Positions 44,496-53,098 of a stretch of 64,000 bases of DNA are shown here, one piece after another. The notes beneath the pieces were generated by a model that was given only the letters and a program-made list of their open reading frames with translations, did no database searches and was not told where the DNA came from. The stretch comes from CAZMGV01 sp964565925. Lineage in GTDB: Bacteria > JAGRBM01 > JAHCIT01. Location: the NCBI GenBank assembly GCA_964565925.1, contig CAZMGV010000014.1:62001-126000 (forward strand). Reading direction: 5' to 3'. Made by a program: the position numbers and the translations under genes. Numbering within the stretch: position 1 is the first letter of the stretch; each line of letters opens with the position of its first letter.

Positions 44496-45962
44496 ATGAA
44501 CGGATTGCACCTCACCACCCGTTGGCGGGCCCGGTGGTTCCGGTCTCTGGTGACCGGACTGGGAGCCGGTTTCTGCTTATGGCTCAGCCCGATTCCAGCT
44601 CATGCACAGGTGAGTGATCCTTCAGGCGGCCTGCCCAGCGGCAAGCCCGATACACCGCAGGAGCAGAACCCCACCGACCTGCCCGACCTGCCCAGCGGCG
44701 AAAGTTTCCGCCCCAAAGACCGGCCCTTCACGGCAGAACCGGAAAAACCCGCGCCCGCTGCAGACGCAACGGCCGATGTTTCCGCAAAACCGGCGGTGCC
44801 CCCGTTCAGGTTCACCCAGATCACTCACGATGGCCTGTCGCACACACCCTGCTGGGTCGCCGGCGGCAGACTGGTCTTTATCCGGTCGGAGGCCGACTAT
44901 GACCCGGCCGGGGCAGACGCCGCGTTCTGGAAAAAGTTCGACACCGGTGGCGAGGGACCGGACGCCGCAGCGGTCCACCCGATCAGCTACGCACGCGGGC
45001 AACTCGTGCTGCGCCAGCCCGACGGTTCCGAGCGGACGATCACGCACTTCGAAGGCAAGCACCTGCGCGGGCTCCAGTGCGCGCCCTCGGGCGACTACGT
45101 TGCGGTGCTCGTCGGCACGCCCGGCGACAGGCCTTCGGAGCTGGCCATCGTCAACTGGCTGGTGGCGTCCGTATCCGCAGCCGATACGCCGCCACCCGGC
45201 CCGCCGCTGCTGATCGGGACCGACGATATCGAGGACTATACCTGGGCAGAAACGGGCGAGCGTCTTTACGTGCTGAAAGACGGCCAGCCGTGGGCAATCG
45301 ATTCGGCTACCTATTCAGCCGCCGGATCAACCAACGGCGGCATCGCAAAGGTAAGGCTCCCGCCGTTCATCCGTAACCTCGAGTTTATGGCGCTCTGGGG
45401 CGGCCCCCGGACATCCGATCTCGTGCTCGCCGGGCTCGACCACGACCGCAAGGGGAAACCGTTCGGCAACTCGCTCTATGTCGTGAACGTGAAGGCCGCC
45501 ACGGCCGTGAAACTCCCGCCGCCGAAAAAGGGACTCGGCACCCGGTTCGAGCAGTGGCTGCCCGCAACAAATCCTGGCGACGGCAAGGCGGTTCTTTACA
45601 GTTCCACCGACTTCACGCGGTTCAGGCTTTTCCGCAAGGACCTCAAATCCGGCCAGCAGACGGAGTTACGGCCGCTGCCCGGCGACGCCGACGGCATCTG
45701 GAGATGGACCGGGACCGGCGGCGCCTCCCGGCCCGGCACCGTCAGGGGTCTTTGGGCCCGCTGGAACGGCGCGGCCTACGACCAGCTTTCGCTACTGGGC
45801 GAATCGGCCGACCCGCTCGCCGTGATCCGCGACGGCAACTTCCGCAGCGTGCAGCTGTCGCCGTCGGGCACTGAAGCCGTCGTCGATTTGGGCACCGGCG
45901 GCTCCGCCATCAACGGCCTGCAGATCCGGCGGGACCTGGGACTGGTTGAACTGGGGAACTGA
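44496..45962 (+). CDS. Secreted beta-propeller-like protein of unknown function
   Basis: 488 residues. Signal peptide about 1-38 (cleavage near AHAQ), a low-complexity proline/glutamate linker to about residue 105, then repeats resembling TolB/WD40-like propeller blades: FTQITHDGLSHTPCWVAGG, VLRQPDGSERTITHFEGKH, LQCAPSGDYVAVLVG, and SVQLSPSGTEAVVDLG. Partner unknown; no Tol-Pal genes nearby. Followed by a bidirectional terminator. Confidence 0.75.
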   Translation: MNGLHLTTRWRARWFRSLVTGLGAGFCLWLSPIPAHAQVSDPSGGLPSGKPDTPQEQNPTDLPDLPSGESFRPKDRPFTAEPEKPAPAADATADVSAKPAVPPFRFTQITHDGLSHTPCWVAGGRLVFIRSEADYDPAGADAAFWKKFDTGGEGPDAAAVHPISYARGQLVLRQPDGSERTITHFEGKHLRGLQCAPSGDYVAVLVGTPGDRPSELAIVNWLVASVSAADTPPPGPPLLIGTDDIEDYTWAETGERLYVLKDGQPWAIDSATYSAAGSTNGGIAKVRLPPFIRNLEFMALWGGPRTSDLVLAGLDHDRKGKPFGNSLYVVNVKAATAVKLPPPKKGLGTRFEQWLPATNPGDGKAVLYSSTDFTRFRLFRKDLKSGQQTELRPLPGDADGIWRWTGTGGASRPGTVRGLWARWNGAAYDQLSLLGESADPLAVIRDGNFRSVQLSPSGTEAVVDLGTGGSAINGLQIRRDLGLVELGN

Positions 45963-45986
45963 ACACTCGGCCCGGCCAGACGCAAA

Positions 45987-46026
45987 ACCGGCGCCCTCCC
46001 CTTGGGAACGGCGCCGGTCCTGTTTT
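45987..46026. terminator. Bidirectional intrinsic terminator
   Basis: ACCGGCGCC (45987-45995) pairs perfectly with GGCGCCGGT (46010-46018), 14-base loop, with AAAA before and CCTGTTTT after. It lies between the convergent propeller-like and cyclophilin genes. Confidence 0.85.
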
Positions 46027-46047
46027 CAGATAATCAGTTAAGCGCGG

Positions 46048-46566
46048 TCAGTTCTGGATCGTCAGCTTGTTGATGACGATGGGCGTTTTGGGGCGGTCGC
46101 CTGCGCCGACCGGGGCTTTGCCGATCTTGAGCACCACGTCGAGGCCCTCAGTCACTTCGCCGAAGATGGCGTGCTTGCCGTCCAGCCACGGGGTCGGGAC
46201 CACGGTGATGAAGAACTGCGATCCGTTGGTGTTGGGGCCGGCGTTCGCCATCGACAGGATACCCGGCTTCGAGTGCTTGAGGCCGGGGGCGAACTCGTCG
46301 GCGAACTTGTAACCCGGGCCGCCGCGGCCGGAGCCTTCGGGGCAGCCACCCTGGATCATGAAATTGTCGATGACCCGGTGGAAAACGAGGCCATCGTAAA
46401 ACGGCTTCTTCTGCTTCTGGCCCTTCGAATCGGTCCACTCCTTGGCGCCGGTGGCGAGACCGGTGAAGTTCTCGACCGTTTTCGGCGCCTTGTCGTTGAA
46501 AAGGGTGATGGTGAAATTGCCCATGGAGGTTTCAAAAATGGCTTTCATGGGAGCGAGATTAAACAC
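46048..46566 (-). CDS. Cyclophilin-type peptidyl-prolyl isomerase
   Basis: 172 residues, cytoplasmic (no signal). Cyclophilin signatures: FHRVIDNFMIQGGCPEGSGRGGPGY, LSMANAGPNTNGSQFFI and LDGKHAIFGEV; active-site Arg in FHRV. The start is either the GTG at 46566 (GGAG eight bases upstream) or the ATG at 46548 (MKAIFETSMGN), which matches the usual N-terminus but lacks a ribosome site. Divergent from the nuo cluster. Confidence 0.95.
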   Translation of the reverse strand: MFNLAPMKAIFETSMGNFTITLFNDKAPKTVENFTGLATGAKEWTDSKGQKQKKPFYDGLVFHRVIDNFMIQGGCPEGSGRGGPGYKFADEFAPGLKHSKPGILSMANAGPNTNGSQFFITVVPTPWLDGKHAIFGEVTEGLDVVLKIGKAPVGAGDRPKTPIVINKLTIQN

Positions 46567-46622
46567 GGAAGCGCTCCGGGGGCAACCTTAAATTTCGCCG
46601 TTAATTTCTGGCGTTGGCGGCG

Positions 46623-46652
46623 TTGACATCCGAGGGGTGCGCTGGATAGCGT
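46623..46652 (+). promoter_or_regulatory. Possible promoter of the nuo cluster
   Basis: TTGACA (46623-46628) is a consensus -35; the -10 is weak (TAGCGT at 46647-46652, 18-base spacer). It would give a leader of about 185 bases before nuoA1. Confidence 0.35.
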
Positions 46653-46771
46653 CGGGTGCCCTCGTGTAGCCCTTTTCGCCATTTGTTCACCATCTGGCGG
46701 GTCTGGCGGCGCCGGGGCGCGGCCCGTCCAGAGGGCAAATCCCCAGGCATTACGGCAGCTTGGAGGTTCGG

Positions 46772-46846
46772 ACGGACTGCGGGGAGCCGTCGTGAGAAGC
46801 AGCTACCTTAACGAAGGCCGCTTCTGACAGGGGAAGTGCAGTCCGT
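46772..46846 (+). promoter_or_regulatory. Leader inverted repeat reaching the nuoA1 start codon
   Basis: ACGGACTGC (46772-46780) is complementary to GCAGTCCGT (46838-46846). Pairing would enclose the ribosome site AGGGGAAG (46829-46836) and part of the GTG start. The arms are 57 bases apart, so formation is uncertain. Confidence 0.35.
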
Positions 46847-47264
46847 GGAAATGTACTATCAGTTCGGGCATGTGCTCGTGTTCATCGCCCTGGGCGCGGG
46901 CTTTATCGCCATCGCGCTCACCGCCAGTCATCTGGTGGCTCCGCACAAAGAGTCCGTCATCAAGCACACCGCCTACGAATGCGGCGAGCTGCCCATCGGC
47001 AATTCGTGGGCGCAGTTCAACGTGCGGTTCTATTCCATCGCCATCGACTTCCTGATTTTCGACGTGGAAGTGACGCTCCTTTATCCGACGGCCGCCGTCT
47101 TCAAGAGCTGGGTGATCAAGGGGTTCGGCCCGACCCTGTTCGTCTGGGTAGGCACCTTCGTGACAATCCTCGCCATCGGCCTGTTCTACGTGTGGGGCAA
47201 AGGCGACCTCAAGTGGATCAAAACACTGGGCACCGAGGCACCGAAGCCGCGCCCTGTCCGCTAG
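46845..47264 (+). CDS. nuoA: NADH-quinone oxidoreductase subunit A (copy 1)
   Basis: 139 residues, three membrane helices. Motifs HTAYECGELPIG, QFNVRFYSIAIDFLIFDVEVTLLYP. NuoA is part of the quinone-site region where membrane and peripheral arms of complex I meet. A GTG at 46836 is in frame but touches the ribosome site; the GTG at 46845 is eight bases from it and is preferred. First gene of the complex I supercluster. It differs strongly from the second nuoA at 58687. Confidence 0.94.
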   Translation: MEMYYQFGHVLVFIALGAGFIAIALTASHLVAPHKESVIKHTAYECGELPIGNSWAQFNVRFYSIAIDFLIFDVEVTLLYPTAAVFKSWVIKGFGPTLFVWVGTFVTILAIGLFYVWGKGDLKWIKTLGTEAPKPRPVR

Positions 47265-47312
47265 AATGATCTGTTGAATCGCAACCCTGATTAACCCGAC
47301 CGGGAGTTCCAG

Positions 47313-47843
47313 ATGACCGAAGCCAAAACCACCGTCGCCGTACCGGCCACCATCGATACGAGCTACTACAGCCCGAAGGACGGCGGCGTCGTGACCGCCA
47401 GCGTGGACGATTTCCTGAACTGGACCCGCGCGAACAGCATGTGGTACATGCTGTTCGGCCTCGCCTGCTGCGCCATCGAGCTGATGCAGACGGGCGGCCC
47501 CCGAGCCGACCTCGACCGCTTCGGCGCCGTGTTCCGCGCCTCCCCCCGCCAGTCGGACCTGATCATCGTCGCCGGCACGCTTACCTACAAGATGGCGAGC
47601 CGCGTGAAGATCCTCTACGACCAGATGCCCGAACCGAAGTACGTGATCTCGATGGGCTCCTGCAGCAACTGCGGCGGCCTGTTCGAACAGGGCTATTCGG
47701 TGTGCAAGGGCGTGGACAAGATCATCCCCGTGGACGTCTACGTGCCCGGCTGCCCGCCGCGCCCGGAAGCGCTCACCGAAGGAGTCATGAAGCTGCAGGA
47801 GATCGTCAAACGCGAACGGTTCCTGAGCCGCAAGACCGCCTAG
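47313..47843 (+). CDS. nuoB: NADH-quinone oxidoreductase subunit B (copy 1)
   Basis: 176 residues. Holds the terminal [4Fe-4S] cluster N2: tandem cysteines in GLACCAIELM, the cysteine in ISMGSCSN and the cysteine in VPGCPPRPEAL, all present. An extra Cys follows in SCSNCGG and another in YSVCKG, which most NuoB lack. VFRASPRQSDLIIVAGTLTYKMA is the usual quinone-side helix. It follows nuoA1 by 48 bases. Confidence 0.96.
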   Translation: MTEAKTTVAVPATIDTSYYSPKDGGVVTASVDDFLNWTRANSMWYMLFGLACCAIELMQTGGPRADLDRFGAVFRASPRQSDLIIVAGTLTYKMASRVKILYDQMPEPKYVISMGSCSNCGGLFEQGYSVCKGVDKIIPVDVYVPGCPPRPEALTEGVMKLQEIVKRERFLSRKTA

Positions 47844-47916
47844 GATTTACCGGCGACTGCCGGCAGAGAAGTTCTCCTAATAAAGATAAAGAAAGCGACC
47901 GGATAGACACAGAGAT

Positions 47917-48537
47917 ATGGACAAGAAGGCGCTACTCGAACAGTGCTCGGCCAGATTCGGTGACAAGATCGAAATCGGCCCGGAGACCAATCCGACTCCC
48001 TTTATCACCGTGAAGAACCCGCAGAAGGATCTTCTCGACATCGTGAAGACGCTGCGCGACGACCCGGCGCTCTCCTTCAAGTATCTGGCTGCCGTTGCCG
48101 CGACGGACCACGTGCCGCTCGCGCCCAAGCCCGGCGTGCCCCCGCCCGACGGACCCAAGTGGCTCCAGTCGACGGCCATCCTGAAAAGCTACGAGCACGG
48201 CCACCAGCTTCTGGTGAAGTGCAAGCTTGACCGCGAGAACCCGCATGTGCCGTCGCTGTGCCCGCTCTACGGCGCCGCAAACTGGCAGGAACGCGAACAG
48301 TTCGACCTGCTCGGCGTGATCTACGACGGCCACCCGGACCTGCGCCGTATCATGCTGCCGGATGACTGGATCGGCCATCCGCTCCGCAAGGATTTCACCG
48401 AACAGGACAACTACCGCGGAATCCAGACGACCCGCGAATCGATGCATGACGTGTTCGCCCGCCATGTGCTTGAGACCGAGGGCATCAAGCTGAGCCGCGG
48501 CGGATCCGAAGCCAGCGAGGAGGCGGCCGAATCATGA
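47917..48537 (+). CDS. nuoC: NADH-quinone oxidoreductase subunit C (copy 1)
   Basis: 206 residues, peripheral arm. The 30-kDa subunit signature is present near the end: ANWQEREQFDLLGVIYDGHPDLRRIMLPDDWIGHPLRKDF (read across about 118-160). The insert VPLAPKPGVPPPDGPKW near residue 67 is unusual. NuoC is separate from NuoD here. Its stop overlaps the nuoD1 ATG by four bases (ATGA), so they are coupled. Confidence 0.95.
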   Translation: MDKKALLEQCSARFGDKIEIGPETNPTPFITVKNPQKDLLDIVKTLRDDPALSFKYLAAVAATDHVPLAPKPGVPPPDGPKWLQSTAILKSYEHGHQLLVKCKLDRENPHVPSLCPLYGAANWQEREQFDLLGVIYDGHPDLRRIMLPDDWIGHPLRKDFTEQDNYRGIQTTRESMHDVFARHVLETEGIKLSRGGSEASEEAAES

Positions 48538-49670
48538 GTAACCTCGCAGTCCAGATGAAGTCTGACGAAATGCTCATCAACATGGGGCCGCAGCACCCGT
48601 CGACGCACGGCGTGCTCCGCTTCATTCTCAAGACCGACGGCGAAATCGTGAAGGCGTGCGAGCCCGACGTGGGCTTCCTGCACCGCTCGATCGAGAAGAT
48701 CGGCGAGAAGGTCGACTACCCGGGCTTCATGCCCTACACCGACCGCGTCGACTACCTGGCGGCGATGAACGCCAACCACGCCTACGCGCTGGCGGTGGAA
48801 CGGCTCGCCGGGATCGAAGTCCCCCGCCGGGCGCTGATCATCCGGGTGCTCACGGACGAGCTGAACCGCATCATCTGCCACGGCGCTATCGGCGTCGGCG
48901 CGCTGGGCATGGACCTCGGCGCCGCCACGCCGTTCCTGCACGCCATGCGTGAACGCGAAACGGTGAACGACATCATCGAAGAACTGTGCGGCGCACGGCT
49001 CACCTACAATTTCGTCCGCATCGGCGGCGTGTGGTTCGATCTCCCCGACGGTTTCGTCGAGAAAGTCACGGCGTTCCTCGACCACTTCGAGCACGCCTGG
49101 GAAGAGATCAACAAGCTGCTTACCGACTCGGTGATCTTCCGGACGCGCCTTATCAACGTCGCCCCGATCACGCCCGAAGACGCGGTGTCGTTCGGCCTTG
49201 TGGGCCCCGTGCTGCGCGCGACCGGCGTCAAGAAAGACGTCCGCCGCGACCAGCCCTATTCGATCTATCCGGAACTCGATTTCGACATCCCGGTGGGCAG
49301 CGGCCGCTACGGCACGCTGGGCGACTGCTTCGACCGTCACTCGGTGCGTGTCGAGGAAGTCCGCCAGTCGGTAAAGATCGTCCGGCAGGCGCTCAAGATG
49401 CTCGAGCCCGGCCCGGTCATCGCCAAGGTCCCCAAGAACATCAAGCCGCCGGCATGGACCGACGTCTACTCGGCCGTCGAGGCCCCGCGCGGCGAGATGG
49501 GCGTCTATCTGATGTCGAACGGCACGAACAGGTCCCACCGCGTCAAGGTGCGCACAGGTTCGTTCGCGGCCATGAGCATCATCAGCAAGATGGCTCCCGG
49601 CATGATGATCGCCGATCTCGTCGCCTTCATCGCGTCGCTGGACGTGGTGGCGCCGGAGATCGACAGGTAA
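48534..49670 (+). CDS. nuoD: NADH-quinone oxidoreductase subunit D (copy 1)
   Basis: 378 residues, 49-kDa subunit. The quinone-site N-terminal loop reads INMGPQHPSTHGVLRF; also VGFLHRSIEKIGE, MPYTDRVDYLAAMNANHAYALAVE and the C-terminal DVVAPEIDR. The ligand-site His of HPSTHG is kept. It differs from the second copy (GPAHPATHG) throughout, so the two are old paralogues, not a recent duplication. Followed after 47 bases by nuoH. Confidence 0.96.
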   Translation: MSNLAVQMKSDEMLINMGPQHPSTHGVLRFILKTDGEIVKACEPDVGFLHRSIEKIGEKVDYPGFMPYTDRVDYLAAMNANHAYALAVERLAGIEVPRRALIIRVLTDELNRIICHGAIGVGALGMDLGAATPFLHAMRERETVNDIIEELCGARLTYNFVRIGGVWFDLPDGFVEKVTAFLDHFEHAWEEINKLLTDSVIFRTRLINVAPITPEDAVSFGLVGPVLRATGVKKDVRRDQPYSIYPELDFDIPVGSGRYGTLGDCFDRHSVRVEEVRQSVKIVRQALKMLEPGPVIAKVPKNIKPPAWTDVYSAVEAPRGEMGVYLMSNGTNRSHRVKVRTGSFAAMSIISKMAPGMMIADLVAFIASLDVVAPEIDR

Positions 49671-49717
49671 GCAGTTTTTACTGACGACAGTTCCCCGAGG
49701 GTTTTGAAGAGGAAGCA

Positions 49718-51181
49718 ATGCAGGAAATCGCAGACAAGTGGATCGCCGGAGAAGGACTCCTGGGCGGCATCTTCAAGGGTGCAAGCCCGCTGGCCGTTTA
49801 CCCTGTCACCATGCTGATCGCCGCCATCCTGGCGCTCGTGATCGCCGCGCACCTGGCCGGTATTTACTCCTGGGCCGAGCGCCGCATCGCCGGCCGCATC
49901 CAGTCCCGCGTAGGCCCCAACCGCGTGGGTCCGCAGGGGTTCCTGCAGTGGGCCGTCGACGGCCTCAAGACCTTCCAGAAGGAAGACCTGATCCCGCAGG
50001 ACGCCGACGGCGTCGTGTTCCGGATCGCCCCGTACCTCTCGTTCTGCGGAATGTTCCTCGTGTTCGTCGTGCTGCCGTTCTCGAACACGCTGGTGGTGGC
50101 GAACCTGAACATCGGTATCGTCTATATCCTCGCCGTCAGCTCCATCGAAGTGCTCGGCATCATGCTCGCGGGCTACGGATCGAACTCGAAGTGGGCGTTC
50201 TACGGCGGCATGCGCTCGGCCGCGCAGCTCGTCTCGTATGAAATCCCGGTGGGCCTGTCGCTGCTGGCGATGGTGGTGCTCTCGGGCTCGCTCAACCTGA
50301 ACGAGATCGTTGCCGTGCAGGCCAACGACGGGTTCTGGAGGGGCCTCCTTTCCTGGAACTTCTTCACCAACCCCTTCACCGTCGTCGCGTTCTTCACGTA
50401 TTTCACGGCGGCCATCGCCGAGATCAACCGCGCCCCGTTCGACCTTCCCGAAGCGGAATCCGAACTGGTCGCCGGTTTCTGCACCGAATATTCGGGCATG
50501 CGCTTCCTGTTCTTCTTCTTCGCCGAATGGGCGAACATCTTCGTTATCAGTATGATCGCCGTCGTGGTGTTCTTCGGCGGCTGGAACGTCCCGGGCATCA
50601 GCACGCCGGAACAGTTCGCCACGATCACTCCCTACGTCATCTACGGTGCGCTCGCGCTGACGGCCGCCGGTGCCACCTGGGTCGGCTACAAGATGGGCGC
50701 CCGCGCCGACGAACCGGCGCGGCTCACCAAGCCGCAGGGCGATTTCGGCACGACGCTGCTGGCGGTGGTGCTGGGCTGGGGCCCGGCGTTCTCGGCGCTC
50801 GTGGTGCTGGGCCTGGCGATCGCGTTCGGTCTGCCTGAGGCCGCTCCCGCGATCGTCCGCAACGCCGCGCAGTTCGGCGTCATCTTCATCAAGGCGCACG
50901 TGCTGGTGTTCCTCGTGATCCAGCTCCGCTGGACCGTCCCGCGCCTGCGCGTGGACCAGCTGATGATGCTCTGCTGGAAATATCTCATGCCGATCTGCTT
51001 CGTCTGCATCCTCGGAAACATGGCCTGGATCTCGTTTGTCGAGATCGGCGGCCGCGTGGACGGCGGAATGCGCGTCATCATGCTGCTGGCGAGCGTGCTG
51101 GTGGTCATGATCTATATCTCGATGGTGAGGGAAAACCTGAAGAAGGCCGGCGCCAAGTTCGACTTCAAGCTGGCCGTCTGA
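49718..51181 (+). CDS. nuoH: NADH-quinone oxidoreductase subunit H, unusually long
   Basis: 487 residues against about 320-430 in most NuoH. Core signatures are intact: YSWAERRIAGRIQSRVGPNRVGP, GLKTFQKEDLIPQDAD, INRAPFDLPEAESELVAGF and the late RWTVPRLRVDQLMMLCWKYL. Between FFGGW (near residue 285) and the KAHVLVF helix (near 391) lie about 105 residues, including two extra hydrophobic segments and a loop GARADEPARLTKPQGDFG; usual spacing is far shorter. NuoH forms the quinone tunnel at the arm junction. Only one nuoH is in the window. Confidence 0.95.
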   Translation: MQEIADKWIAGEGLLGGIFKGASPLAVYPVTMLIAAILALVIAAHLAGIYSWAERRIAGRIQSRVGPNRVGPQGFLQWAVDGLKTFQKEDLIPQDADGVVFRIAPYLSFCGMFLVFVVLPFSNTLVVANLNIGIVYILAVSSIEVLGIMLAGYGSNSKWAFYGGMRSAAQLVSYEIPVGLSLLAMVVLSGSLNLNEIVAVQANDGFWRGLLSWNFFTNPFTVVAFFTYFTAAIAEINRAPFDLPEAESELVAGFCTEYSGMRFLFFFFAEWANIFVISMIAVVVFFGGWNVPGISTPEQFATITPYVIYGALALTAAGATWVGYKMGARADEPARLTKPQGDFGTTLLAVVLGWGPAFSALVVLGLAIAFGLPEAAPAIVRNAAQFGVIFIKAHVLVFLVIQLRWTVPRLRVDQLMMLCWKYLMPICFVCILGNMAWISFVEIGGRVDGGMRVIMLLASVLVVMIYISMVRENLKKAGAKFDFKLAV

Positions 51182-51220
51182 TCCGCGAGACCGATTCGTA
51201 CTCAGCAAGGGAAACCGATC

Positions 51221-51859
51221 ATGTCAGAAACACAGCGCTACGAAATCGCCGACTACAAGGAAGGCTATTTCTCCGACATCTGGAACACGGCGAAGTCGCT
51301 CTTCTACGGCTTCTCCAACACGATGTCGCATCTCTTCCGTGCGCCGTCGACGGTGCAGTATCCGGAAGTGGACGTGAAGGCGACGCTGCCGGACCGCTAC
51401 CGCGGCTTCCTCACGGTCGACATGGATGTCTGCATCTCGTGCCGCAACTGCGAGAAGGCCTGCCCGATCGACTGCATCTGGATCGAGGACGAGAAGCTCG
51501 ACCGCATCGACATCATCGGCAACAACGGCAAGCCCAGCAAGAAGATGCTCTACCCGACGGTGTTCAACATCGATCTGGGCAAGTGCATGTACTGCGGCCT
51601 GTGCACGGAGCCCTGCCCCACGGGTGCCATCCACTTCACCAAGGAGTTCGAGCGCGCCACGACCGACTTCCACAATCTCTACTTTGAATTCGTGACGCCC
51701 GAAGAGCGCAAGGACGTCCTCGCCAAGTCCGAGAAGTTCAAGGCGAAGGACGCCGAGGCGAAGGCGAAAAAGGCGGCGGCGGCAGCCGCTGCAGCCGCCG
51801 CCAAGGCAGCTGAAACCGCCGCCCCGGCCGCCCCCGCGACCGAGCCGCCGAAGGCCTGA
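51221..51859 (+). CDS. nuoI: NADH-quinone oxidoreductase subunit I
   Basis: 212 residues. Two [4Fe-4S] clusters (N6a, N6b): CISCRNCEKACPIDC and CMYCGLCTEPCPTGAI. Carries electrons from the NuoG side to NuoB. The last 45 residues are an Ala/Lys tail (KAKKAAAAAAAAAAKAAET) not found in standard NuoI. It is followed by a terminator rather than directly by nuoJ. Only one copy is in the window. Confidence 0.96.
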   Translation: MSETQRYEIADYKEGYFSDIWNTAKSLFYGFSNTMSHLFRAPSTVQYPEVDVKATLPDRYRGFLTVDMDVCISCRNCEKACPIDCIWIEDEKLDRIDIIGNNGKPSKKMLYPTVFNIDLGKCMYCGLCTEPCPTGAIHFTKEFERATTDFHNLYFEFVTPEERKDVLAKSEKFKAKDAEAKAKKAAAAAAAAAAKAAETAAPAAPATEPPKA

Positions 51860-51895
51860 TTCCGCTCCCGGTTCGACCGCTCCATAAGTCCCCGA

Positions 51896-51931
51896 AAAAC
51901 CCCCGTTTACGGACGCCGTAACGGGGGTTTT
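51896..51931 (+). terminator. Terminator after nuoI
   Basis: AAAACCCCCGTTTACGG (51896-51912) pairs with CCGTAACGGGGGTTTT (51916-51931) with one bulged T and a three-base loop; the downstream arm ends in TTTT. A-rich on the other side, so it may work both ways. Confidence 0.85.
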
Positions 51932-52014
51932 CAGTTGAGCTAATCAGCTGAAATCATTTGGTTAAAGCGGACGGCCCTCTGTATACAAAAAACATAGAGA
52001 TGCCCCTTGACCCA

Positions 52015-52042
52015 CCCCCCTCTCACGGGCAATAGAGGGGGG
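52015..52042. other. Second hairpin in the nuoI-nuoJ gap
   Basis: CCCCCCTCT (52015-52023) and AGAGGGGGG (52034-52042) are perfect complements with a 10-base loop. No T run follows, so its role (processing, stability or protein site) is open. Confidence 0.5.
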
Positions 52043-52170
52043 CCTCCAAACACACGGTTGCGAGGGCTGCTCCGTGTCTTGGGCGTTGCCGATTTCCTAA
52101 TAGAGCTCTGACCGGGAAAACGAGCCGTCGAGGCCGGTTTCCCAACCAGGAATCGGGGATTCAGGGGAAG

Positions 52171-52761
52171 ATGAAGAACAAGCTCTTCGCAGGCATCGCT
52201 TTTCTGGCCGCGGTCGCTGCGTCCGTCCTTCTGACCACCGGCGAACACATCTTTTTCCGCATCGTAGCGGTCAGCTCGGTCACGGCCGCCCTGGGCGTCG
52301 TGCTGCTGCCCAACATCGTCCGCGCCGCCCTGTGCCTGATGATCACCTTCTTCGGCATCGCCATCTGCTACGTCATGCTGGGCGCCGACCTGCTCGCCGC
52401 CTTCCAGGTGCTCGTCTACATCGGCGGCATCCTGGTGATGATCCTGTTCGCGGTCATGTTCACCCAGCGCCGGGGCGAGCAAAGTTATCTGAACCCGTCC
52501 AAGGGCTTCCTGTCGCTGGGCGGATCCGCAGTGCTTTCGGCCGCGCTCTACTTGATCATGCGGAAAGTGATCTACTCGACCCAGTTCAAGATCCTCGACC
52601 AGCGGCCGATCCAGTCCACCGTGACGGCGATCGGCGACCGCATCGTCACGACGCATGTGCTTCCGTTTGAAGTCATCGCGGTGCTGCTGCTGATGACGCT
52701 CGTGGGCACGGTGATCATGATCAAGAAAGAGATCAACGCCGAAGGAGACCAGCTGTCATGA
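52171..52761 (+). CDS. nuoJ: NADH-quinone oxidoreductase subunit J
   Basis: 196 residues, five membrane helices. The characteristic ALCLMITFFGIAICYVMLGADLL and AAFQVLVYIGGILVMILFAVM region is present; in complex I this helix pair moves during coupling. An in-frame ATG with GGGGAAG upstream gives the start. Its end overlaps nuoK by four bases (ATGA). Confidence 0.95.
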   Translation: MKNKLFAGIAFLAAVAASVLLTTGEHIFFRIVAVSSVTAALGVVLLPNIVRAALCLMITFFGIAICYVMLGADLLAAFQVLVYIGGILVMILFAVMFTQRRGEQSYLNPSKGFLSLGGSAVLSAALYLIMRKVIYSTQFKILDQRPIQSTVTAIGDRIVTTHVLPFEVIAVLLLMTLVGTVIMIKKEINAEGDQLS

Positions 52762-53069
52762 CCGGTCTCCAGCTGACGGACTATCTCAACCTCGCCGCCC
52801 TGCTCTTCTGCCTGGGCATGTTCGCCATCATCTCCCGCCGCAACACGGTCGCCGTGCTGATGGGGGTGGAGCTGATTCTCAACGCGGCCAATCTGAACTT
52901 TATCGCGTTCAGCCACTACGTCACAGGCGTAGTGACCGGACATATCTTTGCGGCATTCGTGATCATGCTCGCGGCGGCCGAAGCCGCCGTGGGCCTGGCG
53001 ATCGTGCTGGTGGTTTACCGGAACTTCCGGAACATCAACATCGATTCCGTGAGCACGCTGCGGAACTGA
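52758..53069 (+). CDS. nuoK: NADH-quinone oxidoreductase subunit K
   Basis: 103 residues, three membrane helices, standard size. Key membrane glutamates: Glu in VLMGVELILNAANLNFIAFS and Glu in MLAAAEAAVGLAIVLVVYR. MrpC-like proton-path subunit. Coupled to nuoJ by ATGA; nuoL starts 29 bases later. Confidence 0.96.
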   Translation: MTGLQLTDYLNLAALLFCLGMFAIISRRNTVAVLMGVELILNAANLNFIAFSHYVTGVVTGHIFAAFVIMLAAAEAAVGLAIVLVVYRNFRNINIDSVSTLRN

Positions 53070-53098
53070 ACGAGACGGGGAGCGCTTAACAGAACGTC

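Larger units (their letters stand above)
51860..52170. other. 311-base gap inside the complex I cluster
   Basis: No gene found. It contains the terminator at 51896-51931 and a second G/C hairpin at 52015-52042. No clear promoter for nuoJ was identified, though one would be expected. Confidence 0.6.

Noticed and set aside
46567..46844. Riboswitch upstream of nuoA1
   Set aside because: Only one long-range inverted repeat was found; no known riboswitch pattern could be matched by eye.
49505..51208. Long open frame on the minus strand opposite nuoH (567 codons)
   Set aside because: Its composition (His, Arg, Glu-rich, no domain) is the usual shadow of a G+C-rich membrane protein gene. The plus strand holds clear NuoH motifs.
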